Source: Chloroflexota bacterium
GTDB taxonomy: Bacteria > Chloroflexota > Anaerolineae > UBA2200 > JACIWT01
Reading direction: 5' to 3'
DNA: 64,000 bases
Assembly: GCA_014360825.1 (NCBI GenBank)
Contig: JACIWT010000002.1
Location: 78,782-142,781, forward strand
Under the pieces are notes generated by a model. It did not search any database and had not been told where the DNA came from. It saw only the letters and a program-made list of their open reading frames with translations. Below are positions 34,781-43,945 of the stretch, piece after piece; position 1 is the stretch's first letter; every line of letters starts with the position of its first letter. The position numbers and the translations under genes are program-made.

Positions 34781-35367
34781 CGTATCTCCCGCAATTCTGC
34801 CGCGAACAGGCGTGTGTAGACCGCACCGGTTGGCCGCAGGTCACTGCGCATTAGGCTCACTTGGCGTACGGTCATGCGCGCAGACTCAGTGCAAGGTGTC
34901 CTCTCCACCAACGCACCTAAGGCAGCCCGCTCGGCCTTGCTCACATCCTTCCGCACCCGCGCCAGGGTCAAGTGGGGTTTGAAAGGGCGGTCTTCGGGCC
35001 TGAAGCCCAACGCGGCCAATTGTTGCTCCACATCGTGTTGCAACGACTGCAGGGACTCCAGATCGCCGGCGAGCCCTACCCAGACCACGTTGGGCTGGCG
35101 CGTGTTAGGAAAACAACCTAGGCCACCCAATTCTATGTCAAAAGGAGTGTGACCTGTGCAACCACGCTCGATAGCGGCCTGGATTTCAGCCAGGCGATTG
35201 AGGCCCACATTGCCCAGAAACTGTAGCGTGAGATGAATGCTCTCTGGAGCCACCCACCGGCCGATCTGTGCCTCCTTGTTCGCTTTGAGTGTGGCTTGCA
35301 TCCGTCTGAGAGCAGCGCAGAGATCATCACTGAGTTCAATCGCTACGAATGTGCGTATTTGCTCCAT
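34777..35367 (-). CDS. thpR: RNA 2',3'-cyclic phosphodiesterase
   Basis: The 196-residue product has the two HxTx motifs of the 2H phosphodiesterases (IHLTLQFLG about residue 45 and PHLTLARV about residue 130), with RTFVAIEL near the start. Such enzymes open 2',3'-cyclic phosphate ends of RNA to 2'-phosphates. It is coupled to the LOG-like gene by ATGA and follows the amidohydrolase stop by 2 nt, so three or four genes form an operon on the minus strand. Length matches the family. Confidence 0.93.
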   Translation of the reverse strand: MEQIRTFVAIELSDDLCAALRRMQATLKANKEAQIGRWVAPESIHLTLQFLGNVGLNRLAEIQAAIERGCTGHTPFDIELGGLGCFPNTRQPNVVWVGLAGDLESLQSLQHDVEQQLAALGFRPEDRPFKPHLTLARVRKDVSKAERAALGALVERTPCTESARMTVRQVSLMRSDLRPTGAVYTRLFAAELREIR

Positions 35368-35369
35368 AG

Positions 35370-36206
35370 TTACTCTCCTAACAAACGACGTGCATTCTCG
35401 CCCAAGATATTGATGAGCATTGTTTCGGACAGACCGACCTCCTTTAGATGACGGAGGAAACGCCTTTGCCCGATCAATGGGTAGTCGGTCGCAAATAAGA
35501 TTTTTGGGCCAACCACTTCAGCCAAGAGACGGAAGATACGATCATCGTAGAGATAGAGAGAAGCCGCCGTGTCGTAGTAAACGTGGCGTAGAGTATTGCG
35601 CACCTCGGGCATGAGTTCATAAAAGGGCAGACCCCCACCCCAGTGAGCGTAGATGATAGTGATTTCGGGGAACCGCCTGGCGAAGGCATACGCGGCCTCC
35701 GGCCGGACGCTGCCCTTCCCTGCATACACGTGGCCTACCGGCTCGCTGGTGTGTATGAGGAGGGGTAAACCGAGCGCCCGGCAGGTCTCTGCAAGGGGAG
35801 CCATCACCTCCTCGTCATCGAGGGCGTAGCCACCGGCATCAGGCATCAGCTCACCTACCCCACGCAGTCCGGCGGCGCATCGCTCGACTTCATGGACAGA
35901 CTCTGGCGCACAGGGGTTGACCACCGCAAAGCCATACAGCCGCCCGGGGTAGCGGGCCACGGCCTCCAACACGTAATCGTTGGCGACCCGGCACAAGCCC
36001 GTATCCACGAAGGGGAAGCCAAAGGTCACGGCCGCATGGATGCCCGCCTCTTCCATAGAGGCCACTAATTCCTCCGCTGTCACCATCTGGGCTCGCGGAC
36101 TGCTGTACAGTAACCTGAACCAGTCATCGCGAAAGAGGTAGCGGTCACGTTCCCGGATGAGTTCGGGCGGAAAGATGTGAGTGTGAAAATCAATGATGGT
36201 GCCCAT
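35370..36206 (-). CDS. Amidohydrolase (TIM-barrel, amidohydrolase 2 type)
   Basis: The 278-residue product has the metal-binding IDFHTHIFP at the N-terminus, LLIHTSEPVGH, IIYAHWGGGLPF, and the catalytic FATDYPLIGQ motif at about residue 245, as in amidohydrolase-2/aminocarboxymuconate-semialdehyde-decarboxylase-like enzymes. The substrate is unknown. I place the start at ATG 36206, directly before the IDFHTH strand, though the frame is open to 36242. It heads the operon with thpR. Confidence 0.88.
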   Translation of the reverse strand: MGTIIDFHTHIFPPELIRERDRYLFRDDWFRLLYSSPRAQMVTAEELVASMEEAGIHAAVTFGFPFVDTGLCRVANDYVLEAVARYPGRLYGFAVVNPCAPESVHEVERCAAGLRGVGELMPDAGGYALDDEEVMAPLAETCRALGLPLLIHTSEPVGHVYAGKGSVRPEAAYAFARRFPEITIIYAHWGGGLPFYELMPEVRNTLRHVYYDTAASLYLYDDRIFRLLAEVVGPKILFATDYPLIGQRRFLRHLKEVGLSETMLINILGENARRLLGE

Positions 36207-36314
36207 GATCTTTGTCGTAGCGCACGCAAGGGCGGATATCAAGCGGTATTGGCTACAAAATCAATGCTCGTACAAGAACGGCGACATTTGAACAGCCAAG
36301 TAGTCTGCAATGAT

Positions 36315-37370
36315 CTATTGGTTCATCCAAAAAGTAATCCACTCATCCAAGTCCTCGACGGTATACCTCCCGCGCACCCGAATGCGCTTTAGTTGGAAGA
36401 GATGGTCTGAATCGTGCAGAGCCCCTTGGGCCACTGTTACTGCGCCCCAATAGTTCGCCGAGTGCAACACCTGGACAGTTTGCTCGTCGCTCTTACCCGA
36501 GGGGTAGCAGAAAAAGCGCACTGGCTTATGCAAGCGGGCCTCGATAGCCTCTTTGGGCCGAAGCACTTCGAAGACCACAAAATCGAGCGATTGGTTGTGC
36601 ATCTCGCGGTGGCTGTGGCTGTGAGCCTCGATGTCCATCCCCGCCGCGCTCATTTCTACCACCTGCTCCCAGGTCATATAGGCCTCATAGCCCTCATCCA
36701 AGAACTGCGTAACGACAAAGAACGTGCCCACGTAACCGTATTTGCGGAGCAAAGGAAAGGCGTTGGTGTAATGATCTCGATAACCATCGTCAAAAGTGAG
36801 AACGATTGGCTTCGTGGGCAGAGGATACCCCGTTGTCAGATGAAGGATCAGGTCACGGAGTGTGATCGTTTGATAGCCCTCGTTTCGTAGGTAATGCAAC
36901 TGTGCCTCGAATTGCTCTGGTGAGACGGAGAGGTCACGGCGGATGGCGTCGGCGTCTGGCGGAGGAACGGAGATATAATGATACATCAGGATGGGGATGC
37001 GCGCCTGTCGGAATATACCATCAGGTGTAGGTTGAGGTTCCGGTGTAGGTGTCGGAGTGCCAGTGGGGGTAACGGTCGTAGTGGGAGTTGGCGGCTCCGT
37101 GGGTCTCGAGGTGAAAGTGGCCATTGGTTCTACCACCGCAGTCCCATTATGCAATGTCGGGGGCGGCGATTCTTGTGTAGGAGATTCCCACAGGTCTAGT
37201 GAATGCCGGATCTCAGTGCCCCAGGAGGCCCAGATGATGCTGGAAGCAGCGATCAGGAAAATGATACCCAGGAACTTAGCGCCACCATTGGAATGGTTTC
37301 GTGATCGTCTTTTCACTACCGCACCTATTCTCCTTAGTAGAAGAATAGCCGAAGTGGTTCGATCTGTCAA
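36315..37370 (-). CDS. Polysaccharide deacetylase with signal anchor
   Basis: The 351-residue protein has a membrane anchor (about 33-50), a Thr/Pro linker of about 60 residues, and a NodB-homology domain: PILMYHYIS, VLTFDDGYRD (catalytic Asp and metal Asp), EAHSHSHREM (metal His), and a YPSGKSDE segment. It would remove N-acetyl groups from peptidoglycan or another surface glycan outside the cell. The domain is complete. It is a single gene, 108 nt from the amidohydrolase start. Confidence 0.92.
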   Translation of the reverse strand: MTDRTTSAILLLRRIGAVVKRRSRNHSNGGAKFLGIIFLIAASSIIWASWGTEIRHSLDLWESPTQESPPPTLHNGTAVVEPMATFTSRPTEPPTPTTTVTPTGTPTPTPEPQPTPDGIFRQARIPILMYHYISVPPPDADAIRRDLSVSPEQFEAQLHYLRNEGYQTITLRDLILHLTTGYPLPTKPIVLTFDDGYRDHYTNAFPLLRKYGYVGTFFVVTQFLDEGYEAYMTWEQVVEMSAAGMDIEAHSHSHREMHNQSLDFVVFEVLRPKEAIEARLHKPVRFFCYPSGKSDEQTVQVLHSANYWGAVTVAQGALHDSDHLFQLKRIRVRGRYTVEDLDEWITFWMNQ

Positions 37371-37515
37371 TTTGTGTTAAAATACTAACGGTCTCGCTAT
37401 TCGACATTTGCGCAGATAGTAACAGAAATCATTGCTCTGCCCACTCCACTGGTGTACACGACTATCGTGCACAGTCACTCATTTGTAGACATAACATCGA
37501 AGGGAGTATGACACA

Positions 37516-37725
37516 ATGTATGAACGCCGTGAGCGTCAGGGTTGCATCGCTGGGCTATTCGAACTTTTTCTCCTGGATCAGGTCTTCGATTGGCTGCAAA
37601 AGCGATTTGGGTTCGGGCGTGGGCTGTCGTGTTTTGGGTGTGGGTGTGGGTTTCTCTTGCTCATCATCTTTGTTGTGCTGGCTTGCGGCATCATAGGGAA
37701 TACGGACTGGTTTCGCGCTTTCTAA
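37516..37725 (+). CDS. Small Cys/Gly-rich membrane protein
   Basis: This 69-residue protein has basic N-terminal residues (YERRERQG), a short amphipathic stretch with LFELFLLDQVFDWLQ, a loop SCFGCGCG, and one membrane helix (about 47-61). I do not know the family, but the design is specific enough to be a real gene. A GAAGGGAGT site lies upstream. It precedes murE by 72 nt on the same strand. Cysteine spacing (C-x2-C-x-C) suggests metal binding or lipidation, without proof. Confidence 0.6.
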   Translation: MYERRERQGCIAGLFELFLLDQVFDWLQKRFGFGRGLSCFGCGCGFLLLIIFVVLACGIIGNTDWFRAF

Positions 37726-37797
37726 CCCGCCCTCTGAGCCACCTGCATGGATGGGCTACTTCAGCTGCCAGTAACACTGTGCCCGTGAGTTAATCCG

Positions 37798-39306
37798 ATG
37801 CGCTTGGACAGGCTTTTGGTGAACATCCCAACTCTCGCCACGCGAGGGTCTATGGACATAGGGGTAATGGGACTGGCCTACGATTCACGCCAAGTACAGC
37901 CGGGTGAACTCTTCGTTGCTATCCCCGGACAGAATGCGGATGGCCACGATTTCATTCCCGATGCCGTGAGGCGTGGGGCAGTGGCTGTGGTGGGAGAGCG
38001 TGAGCCAGCGAAAATTGCTCTGCCAGTACCTTATGTTCAGGTGACGGACTCGCGGCTAGTCTTAGCACTTTTGGCCGCAGCATGGTATGGTCACCCTGGG
38101 CAGCGGTTGCGTGTAGTGGGCGTCACTGGCACCGACGGCAAGACGACGACCGTGCGCCTGATAGGCGCGATGTTGGAGGCAGCGGGGCATCGCGTTGGCC
38201 TGGTGAGCACCGTCAGCGCTCTCATCGGTGGGAGGGAGATAGACACCGGCTTCCACACCACCACACCCGACGCATTACAAATTCAGGGCTACCTGGCAGC
38301 GATGCTCGCTGCTGATGCAGAATATGTGGTGATCGAAGCCACTTCTCATGGCTTGGCCCAGCACCGCGTCACCGGCTGCGAGTTCGATGTGGCAGTAGTG
38401 ACGAATATTACACATGAGCACCTGGACTACCACAGTACCTACGAGGAATATCGTGCCGCTAAGGGATTGCTTTTCCGCTCTCTGACCACGTCTTATCGCA
38501 AGCCTGGTACACCTAAGGTGGCCGTTCTGAACGCTGACGACGAAGGCTCCTTCGAGTATCTGCGGGCCATGCCTGCCGATAGGCAGATCATCTACGGCTT
38601 AGAGGCGGAAGCAGAGGTATCAGCCCGGGATATCACCCTGGAGCCATTAGGGAGCCGCTTCACCTTGATAGCGCCCGGTTTGCAACAGCCTATTACAACA
38701 TCTCTTCTTGGCAGATTCAATGTGTACAATATCCTGGCTTCTGCCAGCGCGGCATTCGCGTTAGGGGTGCCTGGCGAGGCCATTGCAGAGGGTGTGCAAA
38801 GGGTGCACGGTGTGACAGGGCGAATGGAGCGCATAGAGATGGGCCAGGACTTCACGGTCATTGTGGACTTCGCTCATACGCCAAATGCCCTCGCGCGTGC
38901 CCTGGAAACAGTACGCCCACTGACCTCTGGGCGGCTGATCGTTGTCTTCGGATGTGCAGGGCAGCGCGATCGAACCAAGCGCCCGTTGATGGGGGAAATC
39001 GCCGGCCGACTGGCAGATATAACCGTTCTCACTGCGGAAGACCCGCGCACCGAAGACGTGGGCGACATTATCAGCCAGATAGCGGCTGGCTGTGAGGCGG
39101 CAGGGAGAACAGAAGGGGAGGGCTATTTCCGTGTGCCAGATCGTGCGGAGGCCATTGCCTTTGCGGTGAACATGGCCCGTCGTGGTGACCTGGTCCTTGT
39201 AACGGGCAAAGGCCACGAGCGGAGTATGTGCTTTGGCACCGTGGAATACCCTTGGAACGAACACGAGGTAGTACGAGCGGCCTTAGCAAAACGGCTGGGT
39301 CTATGA
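37798..39306 (+). CDS. murE: UDP-N-acetylmuramoyl-tripeptide synthetase
   Basis: MurE adds the third residue to the peptidoglycan stem peptide, using ATP. The 502-residue product has the three Mur domains: an N-terminal LAYDSRQVQPGELFVAI, the ATP loop VTGTDGKTTT, EATSHGL and NITHEHLDYHSTYEEY, and the C-terminal domain with AHTPNAL and GRMERI. The residue-selecting motif reads EDPR in place of the diaminopimelate-type DNPR, so the third amino acid is uncertain. No other mur genes are adjacent. Start ATG has a poor ribosome site (GTGAGTTAATCCG upstream). Confidence 0.92.
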   Translation: MRLDRLLVNIPTLATRGSMDIGVMGLAYDSRQVQPGELFVAIPGQNADGHDFIPDAVRRGAVAVVGEREPAKIALPVPYVQVTDSRLVLALLAAAWYGHPGQRLRVVGVTGTDGKTTTVRLIGAMLEAAGHRVGLVSTVSALIGGREIDTGFHTTTPDALQIQGYLAAMLAADAEYVVIEATSHGLAQHRVTGCEFDVAVVTNITHEHLDYHSTYEEYRAAKGLLFRSLTTSYRKPGTPKVAVLNADDEGSFEYLRAMPADRQIIYGLEAEAEVSARDITLEPLGSRFTLIAPGLQQPITTSLLGRFNVYNILASASAAFALGVPGEAIAEGVQRVHGVTGRMERIEMGQDFTVIVDFAHTPNALARALETVRPLTSGRLIVVFGCAGQRDRTKRPLMGEIAGRLADITVLTAEDPRTEDVGDIISQIAAGCEAAGRTEGEGYFRVPDRAEAIAFAVNMARRGDLVLVTGKGHERSMCFGTVEYPWNEHEVVRAALAKRLGL

Positions 39307-39322
39307 GCCAGAAGCAATTGGG

Positions 39323-39348
39323 GAGGCCAGACGTAAACGTCTGACCTC
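39323..39348. terminator. Bidirectional terminator-like hairpin
   Basis: A 12-bp inverted repeat with one C/A mismatch and a 2-nt loop sits between murE (+) and the lipoprotein gene (-). It can serve both strands; no strong T-tract is visible. Confidence 0.55.
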
Positions 39349-39369
39349 TCCAGTTTGCAGACGATGCGA

Positions 39370-39918
39370 CTACCTGTAGCCCTCGACTATCATTTGGCCT
39401 TCCATTAGTTGGATGGAGGTGATTTGGCCCTCGGCAAACTGCTCAGGGATCTGTTGCAGGTAGGGACTAAGTAGGTTCTTGAGCAGTTCGGTCACTACGC
39501 TATTGAGGTAGGAGGGCAGACCTTCGAATTCGACCCTCTTTATCTCCACCATCGGGCGACCGCCCTCGAGTCGCACAGACGCCTGCAACATCACGTGGAA
39601 GCGCAGATTGAATGCCCCCACGCTGGACCTGATCGTAATGCCATCGCTGTGAATGCTGGCCTGCAACTCGCTGATCGCTATCTCTTGCACACCGGAGAGA
39701 GCATTGCTCAGCGCATCGGTCAGTTGCTGGTCAGTGATGGTCACGCGGAACGGCGTGACCCCTGTCGGCGTGGGAGCAGGGGTCAGTGTTGGTGTGGGTG
39801 TAAGAGTTGGGGTAGGCCGGGGTTTCAGGGTCGGGAACGAGGTACAGGAGGCCACCAGCAAAGATATTAGAAGAACTATTAGGAGTGTGGATCGGCGATA
39901 GATGGTTTTTTGCCTCAT
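39370..39918 (-). CDS. Lipoprotein with LmeA/DUF2993-like domain
   Basis: The 182-residue lipoprotein has lipobox LLVASC (Cys about residue 25), a Thr/Pro linker, and a single domain with FRVTITDQQLTDAL, SDGITIRSSVGAF and a C-terminal SIQLMEGQMIVEG strand. The domain resembles the lipid-binding-like DUF2993/LmeA group, a tentative match by eye. ATG 39918 overlaps the repaired stop of the neighbouring paralogue as ATGA. The frame is open upstream to 40092 but that part is out of register with the paralogue's coding sequence. Function is unknown. Confidence 0.75.
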   Translation of the reverse strand: MRQKTIYRRSTLLIVLLISLLVASCTSFPTLKPRPTPTLTPTPTLTPAPTPTGVTPFRVTITDQQLTDALSNALSGVQEIAISELQASIHSDGITIRSSVGAFNLRFHVMLQASVRLEGGRPMVEIKRVEFEGLPSYLNSVVTELLKNLLSPYLQQIPEQFAEGQITSIQLMEGQMIVEGYR

Positions 39919-40582
39919 TTTGTCACTCCCTCTACCACCATATAGCCTTCTTGGAGTTCGATCTTCGATAGATCCACCTGTACCAGGGTGATATCGGGTG
40001 CCGTTTCTGCCAGTACCAGATACAGTGCTTTCTTGAAGGTATTGATTACGACCGATGAGATAAATTCCGTGAGATTCTTGTACTATCCTCAAGCGCTATG
40101 CTTGTGAGAACGAAGCGTGGTTGTCCATTCTCAATCGCTACTGTGCCCTTCGCTTCCGCGTGGACTCGCATCTGGGCCATAATCAGATATGCGTATGTCT
40201 CGATGACGATGCCGTCGGAATGTATCTTGATCACCACATCCTGATACTCGACCTCGGGGCTTTTCTCCTCCAGGACCATTCGCTGTAGATCCTGCTCATT
40301 TACTGTGATGCGGAAGTGCTGGCCGGGCTCTTTGGGTAGGCGGTCGCCAACAGTGATTGGCGTAACGGTGAGGGTCGGCGAAGGACTGTTTGTCGGAGAG
40401 GGTATAGGTGTTGCAGTGCCAGTGATGGTGGGAGAGGGCGTGCTTGTGGGCGACAGAGATGTGGCGGTTGGGGTCGGTATGACCGTGGGGATGAGAGTGG
40501 GTGTGGAACTGCAAGCTATGATAACTGATGACAGTAGTGCGGCCCCAAGCAGCAATTTCCAGTATGATTCGCTTCGTCTCAT
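39915..40582 (-). pseudogene. Frameshifted paralogue of the LmeA/DUF2993-like lipoprotein
   Basis: From 40582 the frame encodes a lipoprotein signal (VIIACS), a Thr/Pro linker and FRITVNEQDLQRMV...HSDGIVIETYAY, parallel to the neighbour. It then runs into a short tail and a stop at 40046. Shifting by one base near 40077-40095 continues a 54-residue tail (KNLTEF to VVEGVTK) that aligns with the end of the neighbour and stops at 39915, overlapping the neighbour's ATG as ATGA. One missing base would explain this. It is either a recent pseudogene or a sequence error; the 178-residue truncated product might also be made. Confidence 0.75.
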
Positions 40583-40633
40583 CCTGGCGTTCTCCTTTCG
40601 AGATACCCTTTGTGGAGTGTAACTGAAGTTCGA

Positions 40634-41524
40634 TCAGCCCTCACAAAGGCGAGTTTCCAATACCTGCCGCTCAGAGAACCCCTCCAACCGCAGGTAGTAG
40701 CGTGCTGTTTCCAGGAGCACCGACATAGGCACCAAGCCGACGATCTCGCTGCCCACAATACTGATCCCATAGCGTGCCGCCTCGACACGCACGGCCTCGA
40801 AGACCCGGTAGAGGGGCGTGCCAAATGGGTCCACTACGTTCATCGAGACCTGGGCGATCTTGCGGTTCTCAAGCAAGACGCCGATAGCCTTGACATTAGC
40901 AAGGCCACCGTTTTTGGCTCGCACGGCGCGGGCGATCTTCTTGGCGATGTTCAAGTCCGGTGTGCCCAAATTCACGTTGAAAGCCACCAAGTAGATGCGC
41001 GCTCCGACTGCACAGGCTCCAGCGGTTGGGTGCGGCTTTGGTGGACCGAAATCCGGAGCCCAATTCGGGTCGGTCATCTTAGAGGCCAGACCCTCGTATT
41101 CCCCGGCGCGCACATCGGCTAAGTTGCGCCTTTCAGGCCGGGTCGCTGCCTCCTCGTAGAGATATACTGGTAGCCCTAATTCTGCCCCCAGGCGTGCTCC
41201 CACCTGCCGGGCCAATGCCACTGCCTCGGCCATGGTCGCCTCGCCCAACGGCACGAATGGGATCACGTCCACTGCGCCCATCCGCGGGTGTGCACCCCGA
41301 TGGCAGTTCATATCAATCAGTTCGATGCACTTTGCTGCCACATCGAAAGCGGCTTGAGCCACTGCCTCGGGGGAGCCGACGAAACTGAGCACGGTGCGGT
41401 TGTGATCTTTATCCGGGGCTACATCCAACACACGGACGCCCTGGGCGGCGGCAACAATCGCGGCGATGATGTCCTCGCGTCGGCCTTCACTGAAGTTCAA
41501 GGCACACTCAATGAGTTTGGCCAA
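40634..41524 (-). CDS. Glutamate formiminotransferase (FtcD N-terminal type)
   Basis: The 296-residue product matches the formiminotransferase domain: LIECALNFSEGR opening, DMNCHRGAHPRMGAVDVIPFVP with the catalytic His, and LPVYLYEEAA. It transfers formimino or formyl groups between glutamate and tetrahydrofolate. There is no fused or adjacent cyclodeaminase and no histidine-degradation genes nearby, so a role in one-carbon supply is more likely than histidine catabolism, an inference. It follows rel by 67 nt and precedes the lipoprotein pair by 51 nt on the same strand. Confidence 0.92.
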   Translation of the reverse strand: MAKLIECALNFSEGRREDIIAAIVAAAQGVRVLDVAPDKDHNRTVLSFVGSPEAVAQAAFDVAAKCIELIDMNCHRGAHPRMGAVDVIPFVPLGEATMAEAVALARQVGARLGAELGLPVYLYEEAATRPERRNLADVRAGEYEGLASKMTDPNWAPDFGPPKPHPTAGACAVGARIYLVAFNVNLGTPDLNIAKKIARAVRAKNGGLANVKAIGVLLENRKIAQVSMNVVDPFGTPLYRVFEAVRVEAARYGISIVGSEIVGLVPMSVLLETARYYLRLEGFSERQVLETRLCEG

Positions 41525-41591
41525 TACGTTCTCCTTTTGCTATCAACCTCTAGGCCCTGTTCTCTGGGCGATAAGAGCAGATGCCTGGGCG

Positions 41592-43727
41592 CTAGTTCGT
41601 TTCCCGCCGTACCTCAAACACATCCCGAATCCCATCTATTCTGGCCAGGATATTGCTGAGTTGCTTGATGTTCGCGATCTCCAGGGTAGCAACAATGGTC
41701 GCCGTGTTATCACTGTGGGTGGAGATATTCGCGCTGCTCATGTTCACGCCTTCTTCGGTCACAATCGCCGCGATGTCGCGCAAGAGGCCGCTGCGATCGA
41801 AGGCCTCGATGCGCACGCGCACGGGATACACCTCGCGGGCTGGACCCCAACTGACGCTGATCAAGCGTTCCGAATCGCTGAGGCTTCTGACGTTGGGACA
41901 ATCGTGGCGGTGAATGGTGATGCCTTTCCCCCGCGTGATGTAGCCCACGATGGGATCGCCGGGCACGGGATTGCAGCACTGTGCCAAGCGAGTGAGCAGG
42001 TCACCTACGCCTGTAACCTGAACGCCGGCAGTCTTGAGGGCGAGTGTTGCCTCATCGGGCAGGACAAGGGGTTTCTCTTCAACGAGAGATAGTATCTTGC
42101 TTGCCAGTTGTTGGGGATGGATATCACCGTAGCCGATGGCGGCCAGGAAATTATCCACTTTGGTGTATTTGAACAAACGGGCGATCTCTTCGAAAGATCG
42201 GTCCTCTAAGCCCAGGCGTCGCAACTCTCGCTCTAGGATCTCACGGCCCTGGGCGATGCTTTCCGCCCGCTCTTGACGGCGGAACCACTGGCGGACTTTC
42301 TCCCTGGCCCGGGAGGTGCGGATGTAGCCCAAGTTGGGGTTAAGCCAGTCACGGCTCGGGCCGCCTCGCTTGGCGGTGATGATTTCCACTTGTTCGCCGG
42401 ATTTGAGTTGGTAGTCCAGCGGTACCAGCCGGCCATTCACCTTGGCCCCACGGGTGCGGTCACCAATCTCGCTGTGAACATGGTAAGCGAAATCCACAGG
42501 TGTGGCCCCCTGGGGCAGGTCAATGATATCGCCTTTTGGGGTGAAAACGTAGACGCGCTCGGGGAGGACATCGCTCTTCAGAGAATCCACGAATTCCCCG
42601 GCTTTGCTCACATCCTGTCGCCAGTCTGTAACCTGACGCAGCCAGGCGATCTTGGCCTCAAATTCCGCATCACGAGGCAGCCGCTCTTTGTACCGCCAGT
42701 GAGCAGCGATACCATATTCTGCCAAATAATGCATTTGATGGGTGCGTATTTGGATTTCCAGAGGCTTGCCTTCCAGCGCAATGACGGCGGTATGCAGGGA
42801 TTGGTACAAGTTATCCTTTGGCATAGCGATGTAGTCGTCAAATTCACCCGGGATGGGTCGCCATAATGCGTGTACGATGCCCAGCACTGTGTAGCAATCA
42901 CGCACTTCGTCCACGATGACCCGTAGGCCGCGCACATCGTAGATCTGCTCGAAGGTGCGCTGTTTTTCCATCATCTTCCGGTAGATGCTGTAGATGTGCT
43001 TGGTGCGACCCATGATTTCCGCGCGGATGCCCTCTTCCTCTAGTCGCTTGTGTAAGATGTCGGCGACTCGCTGGATGTAGCGATCCCGCTCTTCTCGGCG
43101 TTCGGCCAACAGCCTGGCGATCTTGAAATATTCATCGGGGTTCAGATAGCGCAAGGCTAGGTCTTCCAGTTGCCACTTGTACTGCCAGATGCCCAGACGG
43201 TTGGCCAGGGGGGCAAACGTCTCCAAGGTCTCGCGGGCGATGCGCACCTGCTTGTCTTCAGGCAGAGCGCTCAATGTGCGCATGTTGTGCAACCGATCGG
43301 CGAGTTTGATCAATATCACGCGGACATCGTCCACACTGGCAAGGATGAGTTTGCGGAGATTCTCGGCTTGCTCTGCCTGTTGGCCCTTTGGGCTGGCCCG
43401 GCTGAGCCGACGGATGCGCTTCAACTTTGTCAGACCATCCACCAGGTGTGCCACTTCATCGCCAAACTCCCGCCGGATGTCTTCCAACGTTACGCCGGTA
43501 TCCTCGGGCACATCATGCAAGAGCCCAGCCACAAGGGTAGCGGTGTCCATCTTGCTCTCAGCCAAGATACAGGCTACGGCCACCGAGTGCGAGACATAGG
43601 GATCACCTGTGGCGCGGGTTTGTCTGGCATGAGCCTCAGCCGCCACTGCGTAAGCCCGTTCGATCGTCTTTAGTTCCGATTCTGGCAAATACTCTGCCGC
43701 CAGCGACCGAAGTTCTTCTATCTCCAT
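41592..43727 (-). CDS. rel: RelA/SpoT family (p)ppGpp synthetase/hydrolase
   Basis: The 711-residue protein has an N-terminal HD hydrolase domain (HSVAVA, HDVPEDT, KLADRLHNMRT all intact), a synthetase domain (GRTKHIYSIYRKM, YDVRGLRVIV, PKDNLYQSLHT, EIQIRT), a TGS domain (VFTPKGDIIDLPQGATPVDFAY), a zinc-type region with CCNPVPGD and HRHDC, and a C-terminal ACT domain. It makes and degrades the alarmone (p)ppGpp in stress. The synthetase has EFDD at residue 295, where bifunctional enzymes usually have RxKD. ATG 43727 is chosen since the family begins at MEIEELRS-like sequence. It heads an operon with the formiminotransferase and the lipoproteins. Confidence 0.95.
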   Translation of the reverse strand: MEIEELRSLAAEYLPESELKTIERAYAVAAEAHARQTRATGDPYVSHSVAVACILAESKMDTATLVAGLLHDVPEDTGVTLEDIRREFGDEVAHLVDGLTKLKRIRRLSRASPKGQQAEQAENLRKLILASVDDVRVILIKLADRLHNMRTLSALPEDKQVRIARETLETFAPLANRLGIWQYKWQLEDLALRYLNPDEYFKIARLLAERREERDRYIQRVADILHKRLEEEGIRAEIMGRTKHIYSIYRKMMEKQRTFEQIYDVRGLRVIVDEVRDCYTVLGIVHALWRPIPGEFDDYIAMPKDNLYQSLHTAVIALEGKPLEIQIRTHQMHYLAEYGIAAHWRYKERLPRDAEFEAKIAWLRQVTDWRQDVSKAGEFVDSLKSDVLPERVYVFTPKGDIIDLPQGATPVDFAYHVHSEIGDRTRGAKVNGRLVPLDYQLKSGEQVEIITAKRGGPSRDWLNPNLGYIRTSRAREKVRQWFRRQERAESIAQGREILERELRRLGLEDRSFEEIARLFKYTKVDNFLAAIGYGDIHPQQLASKILSLVEEKPLVLPDEATLALKTAGVQVTGVGDLLTRLAQCCNPVPGDPIVGYITRGKGITIHRHDCPNVRSLSDSERLISVSWGPAREVYPVRVRIEAFDRSGLLRDIAAIVTEEGVNMSSANISTHSDNTATIVATLEIANIKQLSNILARIDGIRDVFEVRRETN

Positions 43728-43761
43728 CGTTCTCACCAGGGACACAATTCCCCCAGGAAAT

Positions 43762-43790
43762 AGTATACTCCAAACACCTTGCGCACGCAA
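43762..43790 (-). promoter_or_regulatory. Putative promoter of the rel operon
   Basis: Minus-strand TTGCGT (43785-43790) and TATACT (43762-43767), 17-nt spacer. Confidence 0.45.
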
Positions 43791-43859
43791 TTGCCTTTGC
43801 ACATCTGTGCGACATTGACTGGCAACACTGGTTGAGTGGAGAACAGAACCTCGTTTAGG

Positions 43860-43888
43860 TTGCAATTTGCCATTTGGTGCGCTATAAT
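43860..43888 (+). promoter_or_regulatory. Putative promoter of the slipin operon
   Basis: TTGCAA (43860-43865) and TATAAT (43883-43888), 17-nt spacer, 58 nt upstream of the slipin start. Confidence 0.55.
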
Positions 43889-43945
43889 CGGGTCGCAGCG
43901 GGTTGCGGTCCAAATTCACACCGTTCTGTAGGGAGGGATACTTTT

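Noticed and set aside
39919-40092. N-terminal extension of the 39370-39918 lipoprotein
   Set aside because: It has no signal-peptide logic and lies over the restored reading frame of the upstream paralogue.
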